Positions 34,551 through 46,900 of a stretch of DNA of 64,000 bases are shown here, in pieces. Location: assembly GCA_002914805.1 (NCBI GenBank), contig JXTB01000074.1, positions 1,004,959-1,068,958 of the forward strand, read 5' to 3'. Below the pieces are notes generated by a model. It was not told the DNA's origin and made no database searches. It worked only from the letters and a program-made list of their open reading frames with translations. Origin of the DNA: Parasponia andersonii. Lineage: Eukaryota > Streptophyta > Magnoliopsida > Rosales > Cannabaceae. A program made the position numbers and the translations under genes. Numbering within the stretch: the stretch's first letter is position 1; every line of letters starts with the position of its first letter.

Positions 34551-35640
34551 GATGGCTAGTCCAAATAATTTTTCTTTTCAATATGTGGGGTTATCTCCAT
34601 CTAAACCACCATTTTTCAATGAAAGTGATTTTAACCATTAAAGAAGTCATATGGATACTTATCTTAGATCTACTGACTTTGATTTAGAGTAAATTGTCAC
34701 TAAAGGCTCTTTAAAAATAACAAAAGTGGTTGATGGTAGACACGGTAAAAAAGACATAGAGGAATATGATGAAAAAGATAAAATCAACTACACCAAAAAT
34801 GGTAAACTAGAAATATTCTAATATATAGTTTAGATATGAATATTTATAATAATGTTGAAATCTAGGGATGCTCATGAATTATGGAACATGCTTGAAGTGT
34901 CATATCAAAGAACTAGTTTCATGAAGGAAACTAGAATAAATATTTTTACTAGAAACTATAAGTTATTTAACATGAAAAAATATAAATCTATTTCACAAAT
35001 TTTTACTAGATTCACAACTATTATTAACTTTCTTGGTACTCTAGGAAAACTATTTCCAACTAGTGAAGTTGGTAAGCAAAATCCTTAAAAGCCTTCCTCA
35101 AGCATACAGAAGTAAGGTGGTTGCCATTCAAGAAGTGAAAGACCTTAGCAAACTACCTCTTGAAGAACTTGTAGGTTCTCTTATGACCCATGAAATTCTC
35201 ATAAAAGAAACAAATGAAGACAAAGGAGAGGAGAATAAAAAGATGGGAATTGCACTCAAAGTCGCTATGTAAGAAAGCTATAAGGAAGAAGAAGAATTTA
35301 CAGATAGTGAGCTAGAAGACATTACCTTACTTACGAAAAATTGTAAGAAGTACTTAAATTTTAAAAAGAAGAATTTCAAGAAAAATGTCAAAGGCAATGA
35401 CTTTCGAGAAAAGAAAATGAAGGATAATTCTATCACTTGCTTTGAATGCAATAAGTCGAGCCATATGAAGAATGAATGTCTCTTGAGAAGAAAGATGAAG
35501 AAGAAGACAATGAAGGCCACTTGGGACGATAGTGAAGAAGAAGAATCGGAAGGAGAAAAACAAGAAGAAATTGTGAACATGTGCTTTTTAGAATAGAAAA
35601 TGAGGTAAGCTCACTTGAACCTAAAAGTGAATTTCATGAC
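34551..35640 (+). pseudogene. SIRE copia 2 gag, N-terminal part (inverted, decayed)
   Basis: ATG at 34551 starts MASPNNFSFQYVG, followed by KPPFFNESDFNH and SHMDTYLRSTDFDL. Later blocks are SRDAHELWNMLEVSYQRTSF (34852-35088) and ILKSLPQAYRSKVVAIQEVK (35063-35272), with a small frame change between them. The first CCHC knuckle is intact, CFECNKSSHMKNEC, near 35440. An acidic stretch DDSEEEESEGE follows. It aligns with 8034-9061 of copia 1. Stops and shifts make it non-functional. Confidence 0.85.
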
Positions 35641-36109
35641 ATACTAGTAGCGATTGGTATTCTCACTTTGTGGCACTTCTTCTTCATGAAATATTGGACT
35701 CTCTATTTTCACTTCTATTCTAATATTCTGACTTTTTGCATATGGCTACTTGAAGTACCAGGTGTCTTAGTTTCTTTACTTGTATTTACTCGTTTTGGTA
35801 TAATAACTTGTAATTTCTATTTCCTATGTGCAATACCAACCTTCTCTTTATGCATCAACTGGGATATAGTGTCATAATTGTTATTATTACAAGCATCATC
35901 TGACATCGAATGATCCTCATCAAAGTTCTAGTTTGCTTTTTCACCATAAAATGCCATTGTCTCTCTTGGATGGATGGTATCTTCATTCCAATCATTCAGC
36001 TGCTCATGTATGTTACTATAATTATTCGATAGAGCACAAATTGCTAGCGCACATGGGGGATTTGATCCTTATAGAACTTGACTATTAGTGGGTTTAATTG
36101 TTTAAGTTC
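35641..36109. other. Unidentified sequence with a possible minus-strand coding fragment
   Basis: This is the original right flank of SIRE copia 2 beyond the inversion breakpoint. On the minus strand one frame from about 36090 reads NPPCALAICALSNNYSNIHE, then QLNDWNEDTIHPRETMAFYG and later AHRK-like sequence, with few stops. The composition is more protein-like than the surroundings. I do not recognise the family, and no splice or promoter evidence was found. It could be a fragment of a host exon or of a transposon ORF. Confidence 0.35.
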
Positions 36110-38602
36110 AAGAAAATTTCCAGCTACCTCATTTGCATACTTGTTAAGAAGTCATAAATTTTGGTATAATAAGTTAGACTAAAAACTTTAGTCCAATAAC
36201 CAAAATAATTTACATAAAATTACCTATAGTTTCTGGTTCTCAAATTAATAACAAAACTATCCTAATACATCTACTTAGTATATTTACTAATCTTGGCTAA
36301 ATAATTGAACGAGGAAAAAAAGTTAACAGAGTATGGATATCCACCAAGGAAATAGGAGTAGGAATGCAAGTACAAGCTATACAGCTTTTTTAACTACCGG
36401 AATGACTACACAAATAAACAAACACCTAAAAATCGGAGAAGTAGAGTGGTGAGCATTCACATGCTAAGTAGAAATTTAATTACCTTTTTGAGAGAATGCA
36501 ATTTTACAAAACCTTCATGGTTAATACCTTTTCTAAAATCTATTTATAAATCAAGATTATAAAATAACTGATATCCAGAATAATCACATATTTAGAACCA
36601 AAATCAGGAACACATGATTTTACATATCAACTAATGTAAATGAGTGAGCTCTTATCTTCTTATCATGATCCTGTAATACTCATTACCAAAGGTACCTAAC
36701 ATCCTGATACTACCCAAAGGTGTGTCAGTCAAAACCTACACAAGGGCCTAGGTCTTTCACCTAGCACTACAGTAATTCATCAGCAATCTAAACTACCATG
36801 ATGTTATAGTAGAACTCAAGTGTGTAATCCTATGGTATGTATAACATGCAACATGATATGTAATAACTATACAAAATATAATCAAATAATGCCCACCCCG
36901 TGGGATTGTATTCAATCCAAGTATAATCCAATGTGTATGTAGAATCATACAGTCAAATACCAGTATATTTTGCACTAGGATTATATTAGATTATACTAGA
37001 TTGGACTGTTTAATAAAAAAATTATCTTGGCTAAATAATCACATGTTGTATCATCTGATAATCACAATTTAAAAATATGTATATAAAATCACACAGTTCA
37101 ATCCCAATATAATCCAATGTGTTTCCACAATCTATTAAATCATCGCATAAATCACAATTTTTCGTAAATCAATTATAATCAAACAAGTATAAAACCAAGT
37201 AATTGAACCCATACCCTGAGATGGTAGCTATACCAAGATAACGACGCTCGAAAAAACTCTCGTTGGTTACTTGGGTGCTCGAAACTGTCGCTTTGGAATC
37301 CCGGAAAAGCTCACTTGAAAATGTGACTTTTCCAACAAAGCCTCAATTTGTGAAACGGAGGTCACCGTTGGATTCCAAGCACTCAAAAATATGGGTCCCG
37401 GGGTGGGACTCGACTATGGTACGCAAAACACTACTATTCACGAGCTTTGTACCTTGATTTTCATGTTACTTTGAAATATAGTAATATTTATATCAAAGTT
37501 CATCTCTCGACCTCACTGAGTCCAAATTCGAAGTTAGAATTTAGTTTCAATATCCCAAGCCTTAAACGAGTTTTAAATTCTAGAATTACAAAAATGTCTC
37601 TTAGTGGAATTTATTTGAAAAAAGTCCATTTTTCAATTTGAAATTTTACACAATTCCAGATATCAATTCATTACAAAATATCCATATTTCTTCTTGTTTC
37701 AAACTCCTCTTTTACGTCTTCTACTTTTTACAGCTTAAATAAATTGTTTACAAAAATAATTACTAAAACATCACTTTTCTAAAGATACCAATTTTCTATT
37801 CAAAATTTATAATCTATTGGAAATTCAACTTCATAGTATTAATAATCCCTTATGTGTATTACATCCTCCAATAACTTCACTAGTTATCACCAACAAATCA
37901 ATAACTACCCAAAATATTTGTAAAATACCTACATCAAATTTTGAGAAATCGACCGAATTAATTTAAATGCTCACCAGAGTTGTTTTTTTGCCATAGAACC
38001 AGTCGTAGATCGTCGAGGAGGATAAGTAGAGTTCATACCCATAAGATGTGAGGAAGAACGGTGGCTGACAACTATCATTTAATAGAAGAACACCGAAAGT
38101 AGCGTTACTTTCAGAAAGCCCAAGCTCCCTTGTCAGAGCTCGTAACAGGATGGGAGTTGTTGGCATCTCTTCAATGTCCTCCGATGAACACAGCAGGGTG
38201 ACGTGTCGGGCTAGAAATCAACGGTGTGGAGTCGTCATCGGTAGAAGTTTGGACATTTTTGGGTCTCTAGGACCTCAGGGAAGAAGAGGAGGAAATGGGG
38301 GTTTCAAAAGAAATTTTTAGAAAAGTAGGACATGTGGTAGCTCACGGTTTACTAGACATTGTTCACTTAATTGCACTTTTTACCTGGTTTTAAAAATTTG
38401 CTTTCACTAGTGCCTTCATTTATTTACACTCCTGTCCTTAATTTAAAATTTCTTTTTCACTTAAGTCCCAATGTACCTAGACTTAATTTGGTCTACATAC
38501 ATTGCAGATTGTTTTTACTTAATTATTCCAAAAATCACAAATTACCAAAGTACCTTTAGGTTAAAATTATGTTATTACTCTTTTAAAAATTAGGTTTTTA
38601 CA
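36110..38602 (-). mobile_element. 3' LTR of the LARD-like element
   Basis: Starts on the minus strand as TGTAAAAACCTAATTTTTA at 38602, next to a polypurine tract. Homology with the 5' LTR covers 36110-36228 versus 42690-42804 (CAGCTACCTCATTTG, ACTTTAGTCCAATA, ATTTACATAAAATTAC). The last ~170 bp of the LTR, present at 42525-42690, are missing here. Confidence 0.75.
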
Positions 38603-38620
38603 TCCTCCCCTCTTTAAAAA
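38603..38620 (-). other. Polypurine tract of the LARD-like element
   Basis: AAAGAGGGGAGGA on the minus strand, directly before the LTR start. Confidence 0.75.
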
Positions 38621-41600
38621 AATTTCGTCCCGAAATTTAAATAGAATACAAGGAATATGAGGGGAACCACATGGAATAATGGTTAGAAGGATAGTGAACC
38701 ATCAATGATTGGGTATAGGAGGATCGAATCAAACACTAGTCAGATAATGAGCGCGAAACATACACCCTCCACTTGGTGTTAGAATCGCATCAATATGCCA
38801 ATACCACACAAGATATGAGCTAAACATATATACAAAGTTATATAGAATCATATGGTGATCCATCAATAGATACGAGGACATCGATACACGAGAATGATAA
38901 TGATATCCTGAAGTCGGTATACAAAACAAGAGTGGTAATGATAATTAAGACCAAGAGTCAATAACATAAGACTCTTATAACTTGAGTACAGATTGTTAGG
39001 CACCACACTAGAGTAGCAGATCAAATATTGAATACATACAAGATTGTCCCTCTGATCAATACTAGATCAATCTCACACTAGGACAATCTCATTTTTTTTT
39101 TGTATCTAGAACCAACTTCAAAACAATCATTGAGTTCAAAGACTCTAATAAGATTCTGAATGGAAATCAATACCCTTGTACTATACTACACAAGATGGAC
39201 GAGTCTAGAGATTAGAAACCGCAATATGAGTACAATAATATAAGTCATTTACCATACTTTATATCAAGTGAGAAACAACCAATTATACAATACATTTCTA
39301 GTCAAGAACAGGACAAGAATCACCAAGAATAGAAATCTCCAACAGAGGAGTACATAGCACATCGAATAATCCAAACATATAAAATGCAAGTATCCACTTA
39401 ATAAATATAGCTCAAAGACTTCGAAGTCTTTTATATATGGTAATATCATAGAGTATTAACTCATACCACAACTAAGTCTACAGACTCTCTAAGTCTCTTT
39501 GCCAATCATACGATTATAACAATAATCTCAAACTATCAATCACCTTAAAATACTTTCTAAGTCTTTGGTACAAGGGAAAGTGATATAGAAATGATTTCAT
39601 ATCCAATATGTAAATAAAGCAATAATAATATCATAATGCCCTAAACACAATGCTTCAATAGAATAGGTTGTCTCCACGGCATCGCTTGTATTCCATTTCA
39701 CACTATTTCATTTTTAAGTCGAAAATAATTTCAAAATACTTATGAAAACATGCAACACAAATATCAGAGATATATAAGAATACTACACTAGTTCACAATA
39801 AGGTCTCACTCTGGCTATAAATAAGCCAAACCTAAACTTCAAGTATTCCTTTTTGAAAATATAATAGGAAGAGTTTAACAACTATCTATATAGACCCACA
39901 AGTGAACCGATCTCAAATATCATTAGTTATGCCACCATAATAATGCTTGGGTCCAATTCAAATTAATGCTTAGGTTCAATTCAAATTAAGAAATAAGTCA
40001 CAAACTCAACTCAATATTAATAACTCAATTAGAATTTCCATCCACAATAGACTTTATCAAGAATCTTTAGTAACTCTTAGAAGTCAATACAAACAAAGTT
40101 CCTCAAGTGATATTCATCTATTAACATCAAGCACTTAAAATATGTCAATTCTCTTCAAAACATAGTTAAACATGATAGAAGTTTTTCTTATACTCCCAAA
40201 ACTTTTCTAAATATTTTCAAACACGTCTCTCTAAGAGATTAAAAAGCACATCTTATTTCTTGTTGACAAACCACATTATGCAAATAATTTTTCATAATTC
40301 TTTATTAATGAAGAACTTTGGTTAAGGCATGTTTTAATAAGACTATCTTTGCATTTTATAACTTTTGCAGACCACACTCTAACAATTTATTGAAAAAAGT
40401 TTTAAAAGATACTTTTGTGACATACAGATTTTATAAAGCATTTTAGAATAATAGTAGAGTGTATCATAATTAAACTTTTAAATTCTAATTAGATAAAAAT
40501 ATATTTTTTTAGTACTATTATGTACCATCTAAGTCTCTTCAAGACTTAGTTATTCAAAACCAAATTATTTTTATTTAAATCTCAAATAAATCATTATCCC
40601 AAGTCTCTAATACTCGGAGTTTCTTATACCTAGGATATCAAATTAAATTAACTACACAAGTGCTAAATTATCCAATGTAGACCACCAAAGATCAATCCAA
40701 ATTAACTTAACTAGGGAAAAATTATTTATTATACTCAACAAGGATTTAAAAATCCAAAGTTCACCAACATCGTGTATTCATTAATAAAATGATCCATACA
40801 TACAATGAAAGCTCGGAAGCATATACACATCTAAATAATAAGGCACATAAAACCGTAACAATCAAGGTTTTACAAAACTTCCAACTAGGATTCAAAATCT
40901 TAAATTTCTTCATTCACACAAGATTCTGAACCGAATACTATAAACAAGTTTTACTTAGCAAAATTTATGTAACAAGACATTATAAATACGGCATCTTTGA
41001 CACATACACAATTCTTCGTATTAATTCATACTAAAAGTTTTCTTTGAAATCAAACTTGTTTCTAAAAGTTGCCACATAAATGTTTCCACAAACGTTCTAT
41101 GTTTAGTTCCAAGTCAACATGTAAATATATACATGAAAGTAGATTTTAGCATCTAAGATAAGTACCAAGAATACCTCCACATTAAAATCTAAAACGATAC
41201 TTGGAAAATTTATAAAAATTTCCTTGGTTTAAAGAATTCTCCAATTAGCACTACAAATTTAGGATTAATTTAGTACCATAACTAGATTTTGTATACATTA
41301 AGATTCAAACTTTATAATAAGGCAATTTTAGAAATTTCAATTTTTAAATAGCCCATAAATTTTTAAAACTATACATTCATTGAAAAAATTGAATTACTTT
41401 TACCTAATCGATATTTAAATTTAAAATATCCATGGTCCTTTTGAAAACGAAATCATGCAATTTGTCATACATAACAACCTACTTTCTTTCAAAACATACT
41501 AATCAATTTTGGAGATTTAAAAATCACCAAAACCATGTAAGAAAGTTATGCATTTGTTCAAATTAATATTAATTAAATAATTTCTCACCCAAGGATTACA

Positions 41601-42509
41601 TGGCTGATATATTTAGAGAGAAAATGTAAGACCGAATAAAATACACTTTTAAATGCTCAAATCCATTCTTCAACCAATAAAAATTTTCTCAATCCATTAA
41701 TCGTGAAAAATATTTTCAATTTCAAAATTTTACCTTGAAAAGATAAGCAAACTTAGTTATGCAGCTATCAAGTAGGCAAAACAAATTACCTCAAGTGAAC
41801 GACTTAAAAGGATACATAATCATGCTTCAATAATTCAGGTAAAACCAAATAACCACAGAATCTCAAATGAAATTAAATCATTTTATTCTACCAATGCACA
41901 ACTAATGTCAAGCCAAACTTGTGAAATAAGTACAATACCATATTTAAGCAAATTCAATATATCATACTAATTTATTAATCAATGAGTCATATGTCATGTA
42001 AAGGTATCATCATTATGAAAACTTTAATATAAGCATTAACCACCAATCACTTGAACCAAGTAATTAAAAGGATACGAAAATCGGGTGAGTTAAATCACAT
42101 TCCAAAAATTCATAAAACATAGGACCAATCCAAGTTATTTAAAATACCAAGCACGAGATAGCTATCATAGAACCTACAACATTCACATATAGCTTATTAC
42201 ACGAATGGACATATAAGTACAAGTACGAACGTCCATTTGAATCAGATATTTTTGATAAGAGTATAACTCATTAGTCTCGTATCTACCCTAACACTTCTGA
42301 GACTAGAGTTTTTGGGATATGACTATCCCAAGGATACCAGAGTCTCTCTCTAAAGAGATGAACTAAGGATTCAGGATGAATCAAAGCAAAAACAACATAT
42401 TTAGCCAATTTTTAAGTGATGTATAAGGTATTTGTCAAACACTTTCCAAAATCCTTTTTAAACAACAAAATATCACAAGCAAGATCCTCGATAGATTTAA
42501 AGCCAGCAA
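38621..42509 (-). other. Non-coding interior of the LARD-like element
   Basis: AT-rich throughout, with many CAAA- and AATC-type words. No pol motif (YVDD, FIDD, D-S-G, CCHC) is seen in any frame on a read-through. The only open frames are 60-66 codons (38729-38929 and 39264-39449) and have no domain. Confidence 0.6.
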
Positions 42510-42520
42510 CTCTGATACCA
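42510..42520 (-). other. Primer-binding site of the LARD-like element
   Basis: TGGTATCAGAG on the minus strand, four bases from the LTR end at 42525. Confidence 0.8.
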
Positions 42521-42524
42521 TTTC

Positions 42525-42804
42525 TATTACGACCAGAAATCCAAAGCCATGACTTTTAGTAATTTTACGTGAAAATATAATAAAATATTAATTGCATAAA
42601 ATTCGGGAGAAATCAAATATTAAGTAATTTCGATTTGTTTCTTAAATTATTATGAATTCTACTCCATTAAAAACTTTTAATAGTTTCTAATTACTTTTCC
42701 AGCTATCTCATTTGGATACTAATTAAGAAGTCATATATTTTAGTAAATTGAGTTCGACTAAAAATGTTAGTCCAATATCAAAATAATTTACATAAAATTA
42801 CTTA
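42525..42804 (-). mobile_element. 5' LTR of the LARD-like element (part left of the hAT insertion)
   Basis: Ends (minus) AAAGTCATGGCTTTGGATTTC..., which aligns with the end of the solo LTR at 15000-15027. At 42805 it is interrupted by a hAT transposon. The sequence right of the hAT (TAGTTTC at 49098-49104) may briefly continue the LTR but then diverges. Confidence 0.75.
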
Positions 42805-43254
42805 AAGAGGTAGCAAAATTGGCATATCGGCCCATGCTCGGCCTTTTTTTTTTACTACTATTAGATTATTTTTTACAACTTTTTTTCAACATGTTAAGTT
42901 TAAACTTTTTGATTGAATTTTTATTTAAAAAAATAGATAACATAAACTAATATGTTATTTTTTTCTATTATTAAAAAATTAAAAATAATTAAATAAGAAT
43001 ATCAAAAAGTCTAAAAACAAAGCTATAAAGAAAAGTATTTAGAATTATAATAAAAATGTTAAAAAAAATAAAGGAACAAATAAATTTGAAATTTTGAATT
43101 TGATTTTGTTAATGATTATTGATTACAATTCAAATTATTACTTGAAAAAACTAGTATATTATTAATTATAAGTTTATAACTCATCATCATTGTTCATGTA
43201 TAACTTATTGAAATTTTCGGCCAATTCTTCATTACAAATACGAATAGTTTATTG

Positions 43255-43450
43255 ATTTCACTTGGCCGCTTGTTCCTATTCTTGAACACATGCAAGTACC
43301 TCAACTATTTTAGGGGCCAATGAAGTCCTTCGCACATCTACTATCATCTCGGTTGTGCTAAAAGCGAACTCTAAAGAAATCATGGACAACAAAATAGTTA
43401 AAACGTCACTCACTAAATGTGAAAGTACCGAGAATCTTGATTGAAAACTT
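43255..43450 (-). pseudogene. hAT transposase C-terminal dimerisation domain (remnant)
   Basis: One frame reads VSDVLTILLSMISLEFAFST and then RRTSLAPKIVEVLACVQE, which matches the hAT dimerisation signature (E-x-A-F-S-T ... R-x-S-L-x-P-x-x-V-E-x-L). It is the most conserved part of Ac/RICESLEEPER-like transposases. A stop follows CVQE. A weaker match upstream (43450-43560, SELN-like to LDSDIDLSDETSKFW) is the linker before it. The RNase-H-like catalytic core is missing. Confidence 0.75.
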
Positions 43451-43701
43451 TGCCACTATTCCAAAACTTTGAAGTTTCATCACTAAGGTCGATGTCAGAA
43501 TCTAGCTCAATATACTAGTTAAGCTCAGAGGATTGTATTGGATTTATTGGTGATAATTAGTGATAATTATTGACTTGAACTTGTTGATACTAATGATGAG
43601 CTATGACTACAACATTGGGAACAAGAACCAAATCCTAATGGTAAATCTTTTATAGCAATTAAACATGGTAGAGACTCTTTAAGTACTAAAGGATCATAGT
43701 T

Positions 43702-43954
43702 CTAAGAACTTACCGAACCATCTTTGTCTTTTTTGCGTTTTTTGACATATGCATCACTATTTCTATTCAGATAAACGGTCCTGCTAGATGATTTAATAGT
43801 TAATAATTTCTTAAAATATTTATATTCCGCCATTTCTGTCTTCTTAAAACTGGCCTCATCTTTGAATTCAATATCGAAATGGTTTAGAGGTCGTGCTTGC
43901 GCTCGATGAATAGCTTTCTTGAATTTGTGAACAACTGCCACTAGTATTTGGATT
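43702..43954 (-). pseudogene. hAT transposase BED zinc finger (all ligands lost)
   Basis: The 87-codon frame reads HFDIEFKDEASFKKTEMAEY, then KYFKKLLTIKSSSRTVYLNR and NSDAYVKKRKKDKD. The layout is that of a BED finger, but the C-x2-C pair is Tyr and Phe, and the two later ligands (the usual H-x-x-x-x-H/C region) are Tyr/Asn/Tyr. The preceding N-terminal segment (NPNTSGSCSQIQES, Ser-rich) is one frame away and continues across the solo LTR at 47704-47763. Confidence 0.75.
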
Positions 43955-43959
43955 AGTTT

Positions 43960-46900
43960 TGTCACCCCCTAGGAATCTTTAGACTTGCAATAATAGTAGA
44001 ATTATTATATACTTAGTGTCGAATTTTATTAAGTTTGCATTCACAAATACTTGAAATTATATGCGTAGTATTATTTTAATATTAAATTCTATTACGTGAC
44101 AAAACCATAGTCAATCCTCATTTTAACTTAGAATTTTTAAGTTAGTTTTCCTTAATAATAAATTGATTTTACAATAATTATATTATGTACATCAATATAA
44201 CCTAATTAAAAATGTGACATGTTTATGTCATATTAAAATTGTTACATTTTATAACCTAAAGTTAATGGTTGACCAAAATAGTACCATGCCATAATTTGAA
44301 TAGCTAAGATTTAAGTATATAAAGAATTAAGTAGATAAATCAATCTAAGGGTGGAAAATAAGTTATAGAAAAAGATGAAAAGTAGTAAAGTTTTATCTTA
44401 GGAAGGTAATAACTTTAAATGAGTGGAATAGAAAAAGAAAGAGATAAAGTTAATGGGTAATTCAAAAAATAGGAAAAAAAGAAAATCATAATGGAAATGT
44501 TCTTTAGAAATTAGTGGCCATAATTCAAAGTGGAAAACATAGACAAAACTAATTAGTAACTTTTGTCTCCAAAATAATTCAAAAAGTATAAAAAAGATTA
44601 ATATAGTGGAGACTTTCTTTGGGAGCTAGTGGTATTAGATTCCAAATAATTGAAAAAGAAGAAAGATTAGAGACAAAAGTAATGAATGAGTAAAAAATAA
44701 AGTAAAAGGTAAGATAATGGAGTAGGAAAAGAAGATATATTGACAAATTGATAATAATGATGCTTGGATTATTTAATGAAATGTGAAAGTATGTATTATT
44801 GGATACCTTCCATGGATGGCCTATAAATAGATCATTCATTTGGTAATTCAAATTCATGCTTAATCTTTCAAATTATTTAGCCAAAACTATCTTCATATTT
44901 CCAATTATTCCTTCTAAAAAAAAAAACTCTTTCTACCTCACTTTCTTCCAAATCCACAAGAGATACAATATTTTACCCATCGACTCTAGAAATTTAGAAT
45001 TATAATTAAGAGAAGAGAGCACTTAATTTTGTGGTGGAGACGTAACAAAGAAGATCCAAAATTGGAAGGTATTTATTATCTCACCTTGCTTGTTATTTGT
45101 TTAAATAGATTATATAAAAGAATAAATAGGTAATAACATATTTGAACTACTTTAGATATTATATAATTTATATTATAATGAGACTTATTTTTTTGATTTC
45201 TTAAGCCTCTAAATATGAATACTTCATAATAATAATAATAATAATAATAAAATTAAAATGACTAAATACAAAAAAGTAGAAGATTTTTTTAGTGTAAAAC
45301 CCTAAAATAAAATATGCATGAAAATGAACCAAACTTAATGATTTAGACTTAGATCTTAAGAATAGATTTTTACCCATTAGAAATGCTTTCCAAAAATTAA
45401 AGATGTTTGCTCAAAAGTTGAAAGGATTAAAATGCAAAAATTTTGAGTATTTGGGTCAAAAGTGTAATTTTGACAAAATATGGGTCAAATATATGAAAAA
45501 GTTATTTCATGCAATTTTAAGACTATTTAAATTGTAAAAGTAAATAAAGGAAGAATCTTTAACAAAAAAATAATAATAATATATAACTCAATATTTACCA
45601 TTAGAGGGTATAAATGTTAGAAATTTTAAGATTTTGGGTAAAAATGTAAATTATAAAACTTGAAATATTAGGTTGGAAATTTGGTATAAGAATAAATAAA
45701 TAATTATTTTAGATCTCTAAATGGGATAAGAAAAGATTTACTTAAATTTAAGATACAAAATCAATTATAGGAAATAAGTAATGTATGCCTCTCTAATTGT
45801 ATTTTATCTAAGTTTAGTGATAGGCCTAAAAAGCGCGATCAATACCAAATAATATTTAGTCCAAATATGATTTTAGATATTAAATTTGTATATCCCTTAA
45901 TATAGTTGACTGAATTATTATATTATGACTCTTAATTACGAATAAAGAAATTAATCAAGAATAATTCAAAGTATTCGATGAAAATAAATATAATTAAGGA
46001 AACTTAATTGATTTAGGATGATATTCATCAAATCAAAAACTAAATTATTGATAAATTAAAAAGATCACTATGATCAAGGTTAAGGAGAATCAAATCTCAT
46101 CCATCTAAGTAAAAGTATAAATTAGTCAATGAATATAGCGTGACATTGTTTCTCAAATGTGAAGTTTTATGTTGGATCAAGACTGAGTCTTAAATGTTTT
46201 AAGCCCAATAAGTAATTAGAAGTTTAAAAAAAAATAGTATAAGGCCAGTTTAAATTTTCTCTAACAAATAGAATATGTATACGTCAAGGAAAACTTCGAT
46301 CTAGACGTACATTATTAACGAGTGGAACTAGGACAATCATATTACGAGGCAAGCACAATTTCACCTATGGCATGGATGGTTAAAAATGTTTCATGTTTAC
46401 AGTATGATATGTTTGAATTAATTTCATGTATTAACTTGCCTTTATATTATTATTGTATGGTTTATGTATAACATATGCTTATAAAGATACGTTACCTTTC
46501 CTATGCTATAAAAAAAAATGATGTATGCTTACTTTACAATGTTATCATACTTTAACATACTTTAATAAAAGAAATGCTATGATAGTTGAATATAAGTTTG
46601 GATTCATTAAAGCGTACCCACTTATATTAGGAAAAGACTAAATAAGATAAAGAATTTAAAGATGTCGTACCAACCTCCAATAAGTGAGGATATCCAAGGG
46701 AAAATAAGACCGATCTCCCTTAAGCGAGGATTCCTGAGAAAAAGTATGTTAAGATTATGACCGTAGGTGTTTTCAGTTAGGTCGCTCTCCTGATTCCCCA
46801 TTCAGTAGTGCACTCTCAGTACGTACACCAGGACCCATAAGAAAGATAAAAGACTTTACAATCAAGAATAAGATAAAATCATGATATAATATCTTATAAT

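Larger units (their letters stand above)
10697..35640 (-). mobile_element. SIRE-type Ty1/copia element 2 with nested insertions and inverted 5' end
   Basis: Minus-strand order is 3' LTR 10697-12043, polypurine tracts, a long 3' region with an extra ORF, RNase H/RT (16888-18470), integrase (18576-19710), then after the nested Tekay element the protease (32970-33251) and gag C-terminus (33253-33786). The remaining 5' part, LTR plus gag N-terminus, is inverted at 33787-35640. The target duplication TCCAA is found at 10692-10696 and, inverted, at 33831-33835. Without the nested Tekay element and solo LTR the element is about 9 kb, usual for SIRE. It is defective throughout. Confidence 0.85.
33787..35640 (+). 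mobile_element. Inverted 5' segment of SIRE copia 2 (flank, LTR, gag N-terminus)
   Basis: Reads on the plus strand, opposite to the rest of copia 2. It contains 49 bp of original flank (33787-33835), which is the reverse complement of the right side of repeat T, then the TCCAA duplication, 5' LTR 33836-34503, a decayed primer site and gag 34551-35640. Gag ends at SEFHD where the minus-strand part begins at SDCD, so both pieces fit as one element with the end flipped. The segment is about 1.85 kb. Confidence 0.8.
36110..42804 (-). mobile_element. Large non-autonomous gypsy-like LTR element (LARD-like)
   Basis: Minus-strand order is truncated 5' LTR (42525-42804), PBS TGGTATCAGAG (42510-42520), a ~3.9-kb interior, polypurine tract (38603-38620) and 3' LTR (36110-38602). 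The interior has no recognisable gag or pol and no open frame above about 66 codons, so it looks like a large retrotransposon derivative moved by a partner. The sequence before the tract (GAATTTCGGGACGAAATTT) resembles the tail of chromovirus pol. The LTR belongs to the same family as the solo LTR at 12427-15027. Confidence 0.7.

Noticed and set aside
44579..44857. 92-codon minus-strand ORF rich in hydrophobic residues
   Set aside because: Lies inside the solo Tekay LTR with no matching open frame in the other LTR copies.
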